Numbered from the stretch's first letter, positions 40,396-49,808 are shown. The stretch: 64,000 nt of DNA from Oscillospiraceae bacterium (GCA_015063795.1 SVTL01000001.1:1-64000); one strand, 5' to 3'. The notes: generated by a model not told the origin, from the letters alone. Numbers and translations are program-made.

Positions 40396-40434
40396 AAAAA
40401 AAGAAGGGACCGCCGCGATGATAACGGCAGTCCC
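40396..40434 (-). terminator. Terminator of the sugar-catabolic operon
   Basis: On the minus strand GGGACTGCCG pairs with CGGCGGTCCC, followed by TTCTTTTTTT. It lies just after the second GH4 gene. The remaining 110 bases to the ferredoxin promoter show nothing else recognisable. Confidence 0.88.
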
Positions 40435-40452
40435 ATTCCGAGATGCGATGGT

Positions 40453-41802
40453 TTATTTGTAGTATTCCTTCATAGGAGCGTTGAAAGGCATATCCAGAAT
40501 CTCGTTCAGCAGCGTTTCGGCCTGCTCGCGGGTTCTGGTCCAGGGATCCATGCAGATCAGATCGAGCAGCAGATCGCGGCTGCGGTTGGTATAAGCTTCC
40601 AATTCCATGTTGGCAGGAGCGATACGGTCGCGCATCATCCATGCCTGAATGGGCTTGGGCAGGGGCTTGGTGTGCAGACCCTGTACGCCGCGGGCGGAGA
40701 TGATGGCAGGGATCTCACAGTTGAAGTCGGTGGGGACACCCTCCACATAGCCCTTGTCGTTGATGGTGTTGACCACGATCTTCTTCTCCACATCAAAGGC
40801 CAAAGCCTCGATGACGGGGATCATGGGCTCGGAGGAGCGCTGCAGCTTGTAGGACTCGGTGACCTTCTTTTCCTTGTTGAAGGCAACGTAGTTCATAAAG
40901 TTGATCTGCTTGCGGCTTCTCTCAAAGTAGTCCATATACCAGCCGGTGGGATCCTCGTTCCACTTGGCCTCCACCTCGGGAGAGGTGTGGTAGAAGTGGC
41001 CCCAGCTTCCGCCGCCGGGCACACAGGTGTCGCCGATGGGGAACACGCCGTAGCGCTTATACAGGTCAACAGCCTTCGGGCTGATCTTCTGGCTCTTGGC
41101 AGGATGCTCCTTCAGGTACTCAGGCAGCTTTTCTTCGATCCACTGATCCAGCAGCGGGAAAGCGTCCTTGCCCTCATACTTGAAGTCGTTGAGCCACAGG
41201 AAGTGGTTGACACCGGGGCAGATGTAGCTGACCTTGGACAGGTCAAGTCCCATGGTGTAGGCCAGGTTGCGCGCGTTGTTGGAGCCGTGGCACATACCGA
41301 TGATCTTGCAGCCGGGGTACTTTCTGTGGAAGTAGGTGGTGGCGGCCATGACGGGGTTGGCGACCATGATCAGCCAGGCATTGGGGCAGATGTCCTGCAT
41401 ATCCAGATAGATGCTCTCCATCAGCTGATACTGATGGAAGTTGATCCAGAAGGACTCGTCGTGAACGATGTGCTGGCTGCCGCCGAAGGTATAGCCGTTC
41501 TTCTTGGCGATGTTCCAGCCGTCGATCATATAGTCGTAGCCGCCGGGCATGGCGGTGTCAATCACGAAGTCGGCGTTTTTGAGAGCGGTCTTACGGTTCA
41601 GGGTTTTGGTGATCTTGAACTTGATGCCGATCTCCTTGGCAAAACGGGTGCAGAGGGTGTAAGCAATGTTCAGCTTCTCCTCGTTGATGTCCATCATGCA
41701 GAGCGTGGAGCCGTCCAGATACTTGGACAGGCACATATCCTTGATCAGGTTCAGCGAGAAAACACCGCTTCCTGCACCGATCAGAGCAATTTTGATTCCC
41801 AT
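40453..41802 (-). CDS. Glycoside hydrolase family 4 enzyme, copy 2
   Basis: This 449-residue protein has the GH4 Rossmann start KIALIGAGSGVFSLNLIKDM, which binds NAD, and conserved metal- and substrate-binding motifs NPVMAATTY, IIGMCHGSNN (cysteine) and CPGVNHFLWLNDF (histidine). GH4 enzymes cleave glycosides by a redox mechanism with NAD and manganese. Substrates range from alpha-glucosides to galacturonides and cannot be read by eye; the closest recalled group is LplD/alpha-galacturonidase-like. It is nearly identical to the GH4 gene just upstream, the differences lying mainly in the middle (residues 215-340). It ends the operon. Confidence 0.92.
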   Translation of the reverse strand: MGIKIALIGAGSGVFSLNLIKDMCLSKYLDGSTLCMMDINEEKLNIAYTLCTRFAKEIGIKFKITKTLNRKTALKNADFVIDTAMPGGYDYMIDGWNIAKKNGYTFGGSQHIVHDESFWINFHQYQLMESIYLDMQDICPNAWLIMVANPVMAATTYFHRKYPGCKIIGMCHGSNNARNLAYTMGLDLSKVSYICPGVNHFLWLNDFKYEGKDAFPLLDQWIEEKLPEYLKEHPAKSQKISPKAVDLYKRYGVFPIGDTCVPGGGSWGHFYHTSPEVEAKWNEDPTGWYMDYFERSRKQINFMNYVAFNKEKKVTESYKLQRSSEPMIPVIEALAFDVEKKIVVNTINDKGYVEGVPTDFNCEIPAIISARGVQGLHTKPLPKPIQAWMMRDRIAPANMELEAYTNRSRDLLLDLICMDPWTRTREQAETLLNEILDMPFNAPMKEYYK

Positions 41803-41835
41803 GGTGTTGTGTATTCCTTTCCGAAAACGTAGATC

Positions 41836-43185
41836 TTATTTGTAATATTCCTTCATGTCAGCGTTGAAGGGCATATCCAGAATATCCTTCAGCAGGTTTT
41901 CGGCCTGCTCGCGGGTTCTGGTCCAGGGATCCATGCAGATCAGATCGAGCAGCAGATCGCGGCTGCGGTTGGTGTAAGCCTCCAGCTCCATGTTGGCGGG
42001 GGCGATACGGTCGCGCATCATCCAGGCCTGAATGGGCTTGGGCAGGGGCTTGGTGTGCAGACCCTGTACGCCGCGTGCGGAGACGATGGCAGGGATCTCG
42101 CAGTTGAAGTCGGTGGGAACGCCCTCCACATAGCCCTTGTCGTTGACGATGTTGACCACGATCTTCTTCTCCACGTCGAAGGCCAGTGCTTCCACAACGG
42201 GGATCATGGGCTCAGAGGAGCGAACCAGCTTATAGGTGTCGGTGATCTTCTTGGACATATCGAAGGCGGCGGCGTTCATGTCGGCGATGCGCTTGGTGCC
42301 GCGCTCAAAGTAGCCCTCATACCAGCCGGTGGGATCCTCGTTCCACTTGGCCTCCACCTCGGGGGAGGTGTGGTAGAAGTGGCCCCAGCTTCCGCCACCG
42401 GGCACGCAGGTGTCGCCGATGGGGAACACGCCGTAGCGCTTGTACAGGTCCACGCCCTTCAAGCCGATGCCGCGGCTCTTCTCAGGATGCTCGGCGAGGA
42501 ACTGAGGGAATTTTTCCTCGATCCACTGATCCAGCAGCGGGAAGGCGTCCTTACCCTCGTAAGTAAATTCATTGAGCCACAGGAAGTGGTTGACACCGGG
42601 GCAGCAAACGCCGACCTTGGACGTGTCAAGGCCGATGGTCTTGGCCAGATTCTTGGCGTTGTTGGAGCCGTGGCACATACCGATGATCTTGCAGCCGGGA
42701 TATTTGCGGTTGAAATAGGTGGTGGCGGCCATGACGGGGTTGGCGACCAGGATCATCCAGGCGTTGGGGCAGATGTCCTGCATATCCAGATAGATGCTCT
42801 CCATCAGCTGATACTGATGGAAGTTGATCCAGAAGGACTCGTCGTGAACGATGTGCTGGCTGCCGCCGAAGGTATAGCCGTTCTTCTTGGCGATGTTCCA
42901 GCCCTCGCGCATATAGTCATAGCCGCCGGGCATGGCGGTGTTGATGACGAAATCGGCGTTCTTCAGTGCGGTCTTGCGGTTCAGGGTCTTGGTGATCTTG
43001 AACTTGATGCCGATCTCCTTGGCGAAGCGGGAGCAGAACTTATAGGCGGTGTTCAGCTTCTCCTCGTTGATGTCCATCATGCAGAGGGTGGAGCCGTCCA
43101 GATACTTGGACAGGCACATATCGCGGATAAGATTCAGCGAAAAGGTACCGCTTCCCGCACCGATCAGAGCAATTTTAATTGACAT
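41836..43185 (-). CDS. Glycoside hydrolase family 4 enzyme, copy 1
   Basis: This is a 449-residue paralogue of the next gene, the same length and colinear throughout, with the same NAD-binding start (KIALIGAGSGTFSLNLIRDM) and catalytic motifs (IGMCHGSNN, CPGVNHFLWLNEF). Long stretches are identical at protein level, including about residues 100-150 and the last 120. AAGGAG-like sequence precedes the start. The pair arose by tandem duplication and may have slightly different sugar specificities. The 33 bases between them hold only the next ribosome site. Confidence 0.92.
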   Translation of the reverse strand: MSIKIALIGAGSGTFSLNLIRDMCLSKYLDGSTLCMMDINEEKLNTAYKFCSRFAKEIGIKFKITKTLNRKTALKNADFVINTAMPGGYDYMREGWNIAKKNGYTFGGSQHIVHDESFWINFHQYQLMESIYLDMQDICPNAWMILVANPVMAATTYFNRKYPGCKIIGMCHGSNNAKNLAKTIGLDTSKVGVCCPGVNHFLWLNEFTYEGKDAFPLLDQWIEEKFPQFLAEHPEKSRGIGLKGVDLYKRYGVFPIGDTCVPGGGSWGHFYHTSPEVEAKWNEDPTGWYEGYFERGTKRIADMNAAAFDMSKKITDTYKLVRSSEPMIPVVEALAFDVEKKIVVNIVNDKGYVEGVPTDFNCEIPAIVSARGVQGLHTKPLPKPIQAWMMRDRIAPANMELEAYTNRSRDLLLDLICMDPWTRTREQAENLLKDILDMPFNADMKEYYK

Positions 43186-43217
43186 AATAAGTAAACTCCT
43201 TTTTTTAATGGTGAATC

Positions 43218-43844
43218 TTAAAAGAATTCACGCGGATAGGTCATTTTCTTTTCTTCCCAGTACAGACGGAAGACCGAAACCTCGCGGATGGCGATCATGC
43301 TGGCATAAGCCTCAAAGCCGAACAGACCGTGGTTGGTCACATCGATGGGGTTGGGGTCGGTGAGCTCGATGACCAGCTGGCCGTCGATCATCACGAAGCA
43401 GTGTCCCTTGACGCTGCCGGCCTGGATGTGGTACTCCCGGTCAGCCTCGGCCTTGAAGAGGGGATTGCCCACATTCAGCTTGTATTCGGGGGATTTTTCG
43501 ATGCCGACCATGTTGCGCCACCAGCCGTTGATGCCGGCGACATAAGCGACCGAGCGGGTGTTGGTGGTATTGTTCCATTCGCCGTTCCACATCACGTTGA
43601 TGTCGTGGGTGGAGGGGGAGACGATCTTGGCGTAGAAATCCACCATCATATCGCAGAAATAGTGGCCTTTGGAGACGATCATGCCGGGGCATTCGTCGGG
43701 ATTCTTGCCGTAGATCCAGCCATCCTTGTACCACCAGCTGCCGTGCTTGACCGTAAAATCGTTGCGGAGCATCTCCTCGCTGGCAACGCGGTGGTAGAGC
43801 GGGTTTGCGGGATCATACCAAACCTCTTTATGAAGCAGTCTCAT
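43218..43844 (-). CDS. Putative jelly-roll (concanavalin-like) carbohydrate-active protein
   Basis: This 208-residue protein has no signal peptide. It is beta-strand-rich with many Trp/Tyr (GSWWYKDGWIYGKN, DINVMWNGEWNN, GINGWWRN) and a C-terminal DHGLFGFEAY-like strand (TNHGLFGFEAYASMIAIREVSVFRL), which is typical of LamG/DUF1961-like jelly rolls. Such proteins bind or hydrolyse glycans. It sits between the isomerase-like gene and the GH4 pair on one transcript, so it likely acts on the same intracellular sugar. I could not confirm catalytic residues. Confidence 0.65.
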   Translation of the reverse strand: MRLLHKEVWYDPANPLYHRVASEEMLRNDFTVKHGSWWYKDGWIYGKNPDECPGMIVSKGHYFCDMMVDFYAKIVSPSTHDINVMWNGEWNNTTNTRSVAYVAGINGWWRNMVGIEKSPEYKLNVGNPLFKAEADREYHIQAGSVKGHCFVMIDGQLVIELTDPNPIDVTNHGLFGFEAYASMIAIREVSVFRLYWEEKKMTYPREFF

Positions 43845-43856
43845 GAAGAAGCCTCC

Positions 43857-45227
43857 TTACATGACAACGTCAATATCAAGCAGCGAGCAGACGGTCTTCA
43901 CATCCTCGATGTAGTCGCCGTAGACCATGATGATGTGCTGACCGGGAACATTTTCCAGATACTGCTGCATGGGAACGTTCAGGCGGAGCAGGGTAGCGGG
44001 GAAGTCGGGGGTAGGCTCGGCCCAGCCCAGCTCGGTCCACTTGGGAGCGGTCTGGCAGAGGCCCTTGGAGAGGAAGAGCTTGAACTGGCCCTTCTCGTTG
44101 TAGAAGCGGGCGAAGGTGACCTCGCCGCAGCGAACCTTGGACACGTTGGAGATACCGGTGTTGGTCTCGCCCAGGTTGGCGGCGCGGATGCGGGTGATGC
44201 CGTCGGCGAACTCGGGCGGAATGAAGCCGCAAACACCCACGAGAACGTCTTTTTCGTAAGCCTCGTAGTGCTCCATAAACGCAGAAGCGTTGCCGGTGAT
44301 GGTGGAGAGGATGATGCTGGTCATCAGACCGTAAGCGTCGCACTCGCAGATGACCGACAGATCCTTGTTGGCCAGCAGAGTCTGAGCCAGGCAGGGGTTG
44401 AAGCCGAAGAGGGAGGTACCGCCGTCAACGCACTTCATGGAAATGGCATCGAGACCGCGGCCGTCGGCCTTGTTCTTCATCGCGTAGTAAAGGCGGGCAA
44501 CGTTTTCCAGCACCTTGTCAGCGATCTTGTTGGTAAACAGGGTGGTCTCCTTGATCTCAGCCACGATCTTGGCAACCTCTTCCTTGGGGCAGGCTTCCAT
44601 CTTCTGAGCGATCTCAAAATCGGAGTAGTTTTCGATGTCAACGCCCATCTTCTTGAACAGGGCGGTCTTGTCGTAAGCGACGGTGTACAGGCCCATGTCG
44701 GCATAACCGACCAGACCGATGCGGCTCTTGCGGATGCGCTTGGCAGCGGCGACCAGCTTGATGTAGTGCTCAACCTCTTCATAGGAATGAGCGGAGTCGG
44801 GCTTTTCGGCGATCAGCTTATATTTGAAGCCGAACTCATGCACGATGGGCATGAAGCCGGTGATGCCGGCGGCTGCGGCAGGCGAATGAAGCTTGCCGGT
44901 CTTGTCGGTCTTGCCGCCGATGCCCCAGATGAGCAGCGGAACGTTGGTGTAATTCTTCAGAACAGTCATCACATAGGGGGTGATGTGCCAGGAGACGAAG
45001 TTGACGATGAAGAGGTCGATCTCCTTGCCTGCCAGCTTGGCGGCGGCCTTTTCGGCATCCTCACCGCACATGATCTTGTGCGTGGAAAGGACGTTGCAGT
45101 CCATCTTCTTGACGGCGCCGTTGACCTCATTGATCACCTTGGCCAGGTAATCCTGGGGATACATTGCCTCACCCAGATTGAGGATGACGACATTTGCTTT
45201 TTCCATGTTCTTCATTTGTTTTTCCAT
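43857..45227 (-). CDS. L-fucose/L-arabinose isomerase-like protein
   Basis: This 456-residue protein resembles the fucose/arabinose isomerase family. It has an N-terminal Rossmann-like part (VVILNLGEAMYPQD, WHITPYVMTVLKNY, LIWGIGGKTDK) and a C-terminal part with ISMKCVDG, CLAQTLLANKD, CECDAYGLMTSIIL and GQHIIMVYGDYIED. Family members bind manganese and convert an aldose to a ketose, though distant relatives have other substrates. Start 45227 is the longest ATG; the ribosome site AAAGG is too close to it, so 45215 or 45206 is also possible. It follows the FGGY kinase, a usual pairing for sugar breakdown. Confidence 0.85.
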   Translation of the reverse strand: MEKQMKNMEKANVVILNLGEAMYPQDYLAKVINEVNGAVKKMDCNVLSTHKIMCGEDAEKAAAKLAGKEIDLFIVNFVSWHITPYVMTVLKNYTNVPLLIWGIGGKTDKTGKLHSPAAAAGITGFMPIVHEFGFKYKLIAEKPDSAHSYEEVEHYIKLVAAAKRIRKSRIGLVGYADMGLYTVAYDKTALFKKMGVDIENYSDFEIAQKMEACPKEEVAKIVAEIKETTLFTNKIADKVLENVARLYYAMKNKADGRGLDAISMKCVDGGTSLFGFNPCLAQTLLANKDLSVICECDAYGLMTSIILSTITGNASAFMEHYEAYEKDVLVGVCGFIPPEFADGITRIRAANLGETNTGISNVSKVRCGEVTFARFYNEKGQFKLFLSKGLCQTAPKWTELGWAEPTPDFPATLLRLNVPMQQYLENVPGQHIIMVYGDYIEDVKTVCSLLDIDVVM

Positions 45228-45285
45228 ACCTTTCTTATTCGATTTATCAAAAATAGTATTTCTTTTCAAAAAAGGGGGATCGGTC

Positions 45286-46794
45286 TTAAAACTCCTGCTT
45301 CAGCGCCTCATACAGCGACAGATACTTGCTGTAAGAAGCGGCATAGAGAACTTGGTTTTTCCCGTTGGGGGAGAAGGACGCCTTTTTGCCTGCCTGATTT
45401 GAGGCAACCGTCTTGACATCCGCGCCATCGGTGACCGCGCAGTAGCCGAGGATGGCGGCGCCGAGGGAGGTGGATTCGGCCTCGTTCATGCGGATAAAGG
45501 TCTTCTGACAGATATCCGCCTTGATCTGCCCCCACAGCCTGCTGTAAGAGCCGCCGCCGAGGGAGCGCACCTCGCTGACGGGAACGCCCGCCTTTTCCAG
45601 CGAGAGGAGCACCTCATGAAGCATATACCCAACGCCCTCCAGCACCGCACGTGTCACATCGCTTTTCTTGGTGGCCAGCGTCAGACCGTACAGCACGCCG
45701 CAGGCGTTTTCGATCTCGTTGGGAACGCCCTTGCCTGCAAAGTGGGGAAGGAGGATGACACCGTTGCTGCCGGGCGCGGCCTGTTCGGCGTATTCGTCCA
45801 CCAGTCCGTACACGCTCTTGCCTTCTTGCTCGGCCTTGGCGGTCAGCTCCTCCAAAAAGTTGTCCTTGAACCATTTGAGCACGATGCCCGCCGTGTTGCA
45901 GAAGGGCATATAGAGAAAACCGTGATCGAAATGCTTGTAGATGGTGAGCATTTCGGGGTTGTCGTAATCGGCGTGGGAGGAGGTGGCTCCGATGACCAGC
46001 GCCGTGCCGGTTGTTTCGGTGACGATGCCCTCTTCCACATTGCCTGCACCCACCGCCGAGGAGACCTGATCCATGGCGCCCGTGGTTACGACCGTGCTTG
46101 TGAAAAGACCGGTCTCAGCCGCGGCTTCTTCGCTTACATGTGCCACGGTTTGTCCGCAGGGCAGGATGTCGGGAAGCTTTGCTTTGTCGATGCCGCAGGC
46201 GGTCAGAAGATCGTTCAGATAGGCTTCTTCGTTGATGTCGAACCAGCCGGTGGAGGAGAGAAGCGACTTTTCCGAAACGGTTTGCCCGGTGAGACGGGCG
46301 ATGAGGTAATCCTCCAAGAGGAGGAACTTGTATGTACGGTTGTAGATCTCAGGCTCGTTTTCCTTTATCCACATCAGCTTGGCCAGCGGCAGAGCGCCGT
46401 TGACGCAGGAAAGGCCTGTGCGGGCATAGAAGGTCTTGAGCGGCATGGCCTTTTTGATGGCCTCGCCCTGCTTGTCGGCGCGGGCGTCGATCCAGACGAT
46501 GGCGTTGCGGATGGCCTTGAGATCGGTGTCAACGGGGATCAGCGTTTCGCCTTGGGTGGTGAAGGTCAGCGCGGCGATGCGCTTCATATTCTCTTCGCCA
46601 ACCTGTTTGGCGATCTCCTTCACGCAGAACACAAAGGTGTCCCAATACACCTGCGGATCGATCTCCACGATGTCGGGCGCGGGAGTGAGAAGCGAATATT
46701 CACGGGAAACAAAGGCCGTTTTGTTGAAACTCTCGTCAAAGAGGACGCATTTCATGGCGGTAGTTCCCACGTCAAAGGTCAAGAACGATTTCAT
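45286..46794 (-). CDS. FGGY-family carbohydrate kinase
   Basis: This 502-residue protein has the FGGY start FLTFDVGTTAMKCVLFD, a WIDARADKQ motif near residue 85, a middle TGAMDQVSSAVGAGNVEEG and the C-terminal EVRSLGGGSYSRLWGQIKADI with AILGYCAVT. These are typical of xylulokinase- and rhamnulokinase-like enzymes that phosphorylate pentuloses, hexuloses or related sugars. It is the first gene of the operon behind a strong promoter. Start 46794 fits the family; GGAG lies about 14 bases upstream, somewhat far. The substrate presumably matches the product of the isomerase-like neighbour. Confidence 0.92.
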   Translation of the reverse strand: MKSFLTFDVGTTAMKCVLFDESFNKTAFVSREYSLLTPAPDIVEIDPQVYWDTFVFCVKEIAKQVGEENMKRIAALTFTTQGETLIPVDTDLKAIRNAIVWIDARADKQGEAIKKAMPLKTFYARTGLSCVNGALPLAKLMWIKENEPEIYNRTYKFLLLEDYLIARLTGQTVSEKSLLSSTGWFDINEEAYLNDLLTACGIDKAKLPDILPCGQTVAHVSEEAAAETGLFTSTVVTTGAMDQVSSAVGAGNVEEGIVTETTGTALVIGATSSHADYDNPEMLTIYKHFDHGFLYMPFCNTAGIVLKWFKDNFLEELTAKAEQEGKSVYGLVDEYAEQAAPGSNGVILLPHFAGKGVPNEIENACGVLYGLTLATKKSDVTRAVLEGVGYMLHEVLLSLEKAGVPVSEVRSLGGGSYSRLWGQIKADICQKTFIRMNEAESTSLGAAILGYCAVTDGADVKTVASNQAGKKASFSPNGKNQVLYAASYSKYLSLYEALKQEF

Positions 46795-46848
46795 AACAGA
46801 CGAAATAGACTCCTTTCCATATACCACCTATATTCTTTATCATACAAT

Positions 46849-46877
46849 ATTATACAATAGGAATGGCATGAAGTCAA
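46849..46877 (-). promoter_or_regulatory. Sigma-A promoter of the kinase-isomerase-GH4 operon
   Basis: On the minus strand TTGACT (46872-46877) and TATAAT (46849-46854) have a 17-base spacer. I see no obvious operator around it. Confidence 0.9.
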
Positions 46878-46890
46878 CCGAAAACGCAAA

Positions 46891-46926
46891 ATAAAAACGT
46901 CGTATTCAAAGAAAATACGACGCTTT
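46891..46926 (-). terminator. Terminator of the NYN gene
   Basis: Perfect CGTCGTATT/AATACGACG arms at 46898-46906 and 46914-46922 are followed on the minus strand by TTTTTATTTT. It lies directly before the operon promoter. Confidence 0.93.
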
Positions 46927-46955
46927 TACGATACTTTTTTCACTTTGGATCGTCT

Positions 46956-47735
46956 TTATTCGGCAGACAAACCGCGCTTGCGTGCTTCCGCCCAGTTGAC
47001 GTTGACGGTTTTGATGCTCTTGCCTGATGAGATGTTCTCCTGCTTCTGGAAGACGACCTGGTCGCTGATCAGCTTTCGCAAAGCCTCGGCAACGGTACTT
47101 TTGCTCAGGGCATTTTTGCGTGCGACCGATTCCACTGTGGCCCAGAAGGTGGGGTAATTCTTTTTCTTTCCGCTTGCTTTTTCAAGCGATTTGAGATTGG
47201 CTAAGATCAGGCTGTAGATCTCGGCAAAGGGATCCTTTTTCTCGGGGATCTCGATCATCCACGTTGCCGAATTTTTGAGGACGGTGCTGGCGGCGTTTTT
47301 CACCGCGTATACACCCACTTCTTTTCCGCATTTGGCGTGCAGGAAGGTGGCGGCCGAGCTGAAGTGACCGTCGCCGGAGAAGATGATAAAGGCATCGATG
47401 TTGTCGGCGGTCATGGCCTTTTGGTAGATGTGGTCAAGCATGATAAAATCGGTGAAATCCTTTTTGTGGTGGGGCGAGGTGTTCTGCGTCTCCACGATGG
47501 TGCTTGACACTTCTCTGATGCGCGGGATCTCGAGGCGGATCGACGTGTTGGAAAAGTCGGCAAAAAAGAAGATGTCGCGCACGTCGTATTTTTGAGAAAG
47601 CTCCTTGTACCATCCGCGGATGTCCGGCTTCTGATTGTGCAGCTTTTCCAGCGAGATGTACCAGTGCTCGTAATCGACGAACACAAGCGCTCTTTTTTTG
47701 CCCGTTGCATGAAACAGTTTGGGGAATCGTAACAT
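46956..47735 (-). CDS. NYN-domain (LabA-like) protein with C-terminal winged-helix-like region
   Basis: This 259-residue protein has an N-terminal NYN/PIN-like nuclease fold (about residues 15-165) with ALVFVDYEHWYISLEK, FFADFSNTS and DAFIIFSGDGHFSSAATFLH, whose aspartates fit the metal site of this fold. The last 85 residues (YPTFWATVESVARKNALSKSTVAEALRKLISDQVV) look like a winged helix. NYN proteins often cut RNA, but many are untested. Start 47735 is the first ATG of the conserved part; AGGAGG is 17 bases upstream, so the exact start is unsure. It is divergent from the serine hydrolase gene. Confidence 0.85.
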   Translation of the reverse strand: MLRFPKLFHATGKKRALVFVDYEHWYISLEKLHNQKPDIRGWYKELSQKYDVRDIFFFADFSNTSIRLEIPRIREVSSTIVETQNTSPHHKKDFTDFIMLDHIYQKAMTADNIDAFIIFSGDGHFSSAATFLHAKCGKEVGVYAVKNAASTVLKNSATWMIEIPEKKDPFAEIYSLILANLKSLEKASGKKKNYPTFWATVESVARKNALSKSTVAEALRKLISDQVVFQKQENISSGKSIKTVNVNWAEARKRGLSAE

Positions 47736-47811
47736 AAAAGTCTTGTGTGTAACCTCCTTTCTTTCGGAATGACGGCGATCGAAACGTACCGTTTTTTCAA
47801 ACGCTTTGTCC

Positions 47812-47840
47812 ATTATACAACATTTTTTTGAAAAAAGCAA
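47812..47840 (-). promoter_or_regulatory. Promoter of the NYN gene
   Basis: On the minus strand TTGCTT (47835-47840) and TATAAT (47812-47817) are spaced by 17 bases. Confidence 0.72.
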
Positions 47841-47906
47841 GAGCCAAAGCACCCCTTTTCCACGGACGATGGATTTTCTTTCATCAAAAAGTGGTGGTTG
47901 ACGCTG

Positions 47907-47935
47907 TTGACTTTTGGGAAAGAATCCTGTATAAT
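47907..47935 (+). promoter_or_regulatory. Sigma-A promoter of the serine hydrolase gene
   Basis: TTGACT (47907-47912) and TATAAT (47930-47935) have a 17-base spacer, about 60 bases before the coding start. Confidence 0.9.
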
Positions 47936-47993
47936 AAAAAGTACGTATGCCGATCGGAATGAGAGATCAAAGGAAAGGGTATGGTGATGTCCT

Positions 47994-49775
47994 GTGGATC
48001 TCAAAATGCAGACCAATGTGATGAAGCTGCTTCGGCGCCTGTCCGAGCCGTCAAAGGCGGTGGAAACGGTGATCCCCTTTGCACCGCAGAAGCGGTTTGT
48101 GAAGGAAAGCGCGGTCGCCTCTCCGCTGGCACGGACAACGCCCGAGAAAAAAGGGATCCCGTCGTCTCACATCGCTGCCTTTGTCAACGAGCTGATCGGC
48201 GATCCAACGCTGCATTTTCACAACCTGCTGATCGCCTGCGAAGGCGAGGTCATTTTTGAAGGCTCCTTCGGCGACCACCGTCCCGACATTCCGCACGCGG
48301 TCTATTCGCAGAGCAAGACCGTTACGGCTCTGGCCATTGGCATGCTCGTCGATGACGGACTGCTGTCGCTTGACGAGAAGATCGTGAAGATCTTCGAAAA
48401 AAAGGTCACGCCCCTTTCCCAGCTCTCCCACAAGGAGATGACCGTGGAGCATCTGCTGACCATGAGCAGCGGGGCTTTGTTCAACGAGCTGGGGGCGGTC
48501 ACCGAGACCGACTGGCTGAAGGCCTTTTTGCAGACGGCGGTGCTCTCCGAGCCCGGCAAGCTCTTTGCTTACAACAGCATGAATTCCTATGTGCTTGCCG
48601 AGATCGTGAAGGAAAAAACGGGGAAAACGCTGGGCGATTTTCTTGACCGGCGGCTTTTTGCCCCGCTGGGCATCGACGATTATTATTGGGAAAAGTCTCC
48701 CACAGGCTCCGAAAAGGGAGGCTGGGGATTATACATCATGCCCGAGGACATGGCCAAGATCGGCTGTTTGTTTGCCAATGGCGGTCTTTGGCAGGGCAAG
48801 CGGATCGTGTCCGAGGAGTGGATCGCCCGCTCGGTTCGTGCTCACAAGAAAACGCCCGCTTCCTACGGACGGTATGATTACGGCTACCATCTCTGGGTGA
48901 GCCGCGAGGAGAATTCCTATCTGTTCAATGGCTTTTTCGGGCAGAATCTGCTGGTCTATCCCGATAACGGCATCGTCATTGCCACCAACGCCGCATTTTG
49001 CGAGCTCTTCCAGCAGTCGAATTATTACGCCATTGCCGACCGCTATTTCGGCCGTGCTTTTCAAAGATGTGCACCGCTCCGCGCCTCCCATGACCAACGG
49101 AAGCTTCGGCTTCTGGCCAAGACCATGGACCGTCCGTCTGAGCCCGACCGTCTGACGCGTCTCTTCCGCACGCGGGAGAGGGAAGAGCTGCTGGACTTTC
49201 TGGACGGCAGGCTTTATCGATTCTCTTCGCCCCAATCCGCGCGCGTCGGGCTGATGCCGCTGGTGGCGCAGATCTTTCAGAACAATTATACGCAGGGCAT
49301 CAGCGCCATCGCCTTTGCGGCAGAAAACGGACAATTGTTTGCCGATGTGACCGAATCAGGCAAAACGCAGCGCATCGGCATCGGCTTTGAGCGCGCGGTG
49401 TACACCCCGATCGATTTCAACGGCGAAACATATGAATGCGCTGTTCGCGGACGGCTGATGCGCAATGAGGACGATCTGCCTCTGCTGAAGCTGGACCTCT
49501 CTTATACCGAGAACGCCTCGGCGCGTCAGATTCGCTTTGTCTTTGAAAACGAGACGGTCAGAGCGTCCTTCACCGAATCGCCCGACGAGAGCTTTGTGTT
49601 CGCCTTTGTGGACTTTTTTGCAGGCGAGATGCTGAACAAAAAGGTGACGGAGTTTCTTTCGTCCGCCTCGGACGGCAACTTTTTGACCAACATCAAACAC
49701 AAGGGCAAGCAGATCTTTGCGCCTGTGCTGACCGGACAGCTCGTCAAGAGCGGAGAAGACCGAGATCAACAATAG
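47994..49775 (+). CDS. Beta-lactamase-family serine hydrolase (class C-like)
   Basis: The N-terminal two-thirds of this 593-residue protein has the beta-lactamase/esterase fold: SQSK (SxxK nucleophile) near residue 105, VEHLLTMSSGALFNE near 150, YNSMNSYVLAEIV (in place of YxN) near 192, and NGFFGQ near 305 for the third motif. The last 200 residues form a separate beta-rich domain. There is no signal peptide, so it probably works in the cytoplasm, perhaps as an esterase or peptidase. I chose GTG at 47994; AAGGAAAGGG lies 14 bases upstream, and an ATG at 48006 is also possible. The CapA-like gene follows within 33 bases. Confidence 0.9.
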   Translation: MDLKMQTNVMKLLRRLSEPSKAVETVIPFAPQKRFVKESAVASPLARTTPEKKGIPSSHIAAFVNELIGDPTLHFHNLLIACEGEVIFEGSFGDHRPDIPHAVYSQSKTVTALAIGMLVDDGLLSLDEKIVKIFEKKVTPLSQLSHKEMTVEHLLTMSSGALFNELGAVTETDWLKAFLQTAVLSEPGKLFAYNSMNSYVLAEIVKEKTGKTLGDFLDRRLFAPLGIDDYYWEKSPTGSEKGGWGLYIMPEDMAKIGCLFANGGLWQGKRIVSEEWIARSVRAHKKTPASYGRYDYGYHLWVSREENSYLFNGFFGQNLLVYPDNGIVIATNAAFCELFQQSNYYAIADRYFGRAFQRCAPLRASHDQRKLRLLAKTMDRPSEPDRLTRLFRTREREELLDFLDGRLYRFSSPQSARVGLMPLVAQIFQNNYTQGISAIAFAAENGQLFADVTESGKTQRIGIGFERAVYTPIDFNGETYECAVRGRLMRNEDDLPLLKLDLSYTENASARQIRFVFENETVRASFTESPDESFVFAFVDFFAGEMLNKKVTEFLSSASDGNFLTNIKHKGKQIFAPVLTGQLVKSGEDRDQQ

Positions 49776-49808
49776 AAAAAGAACAAACTGACTTGGAGGA
49801 TATCAAAC

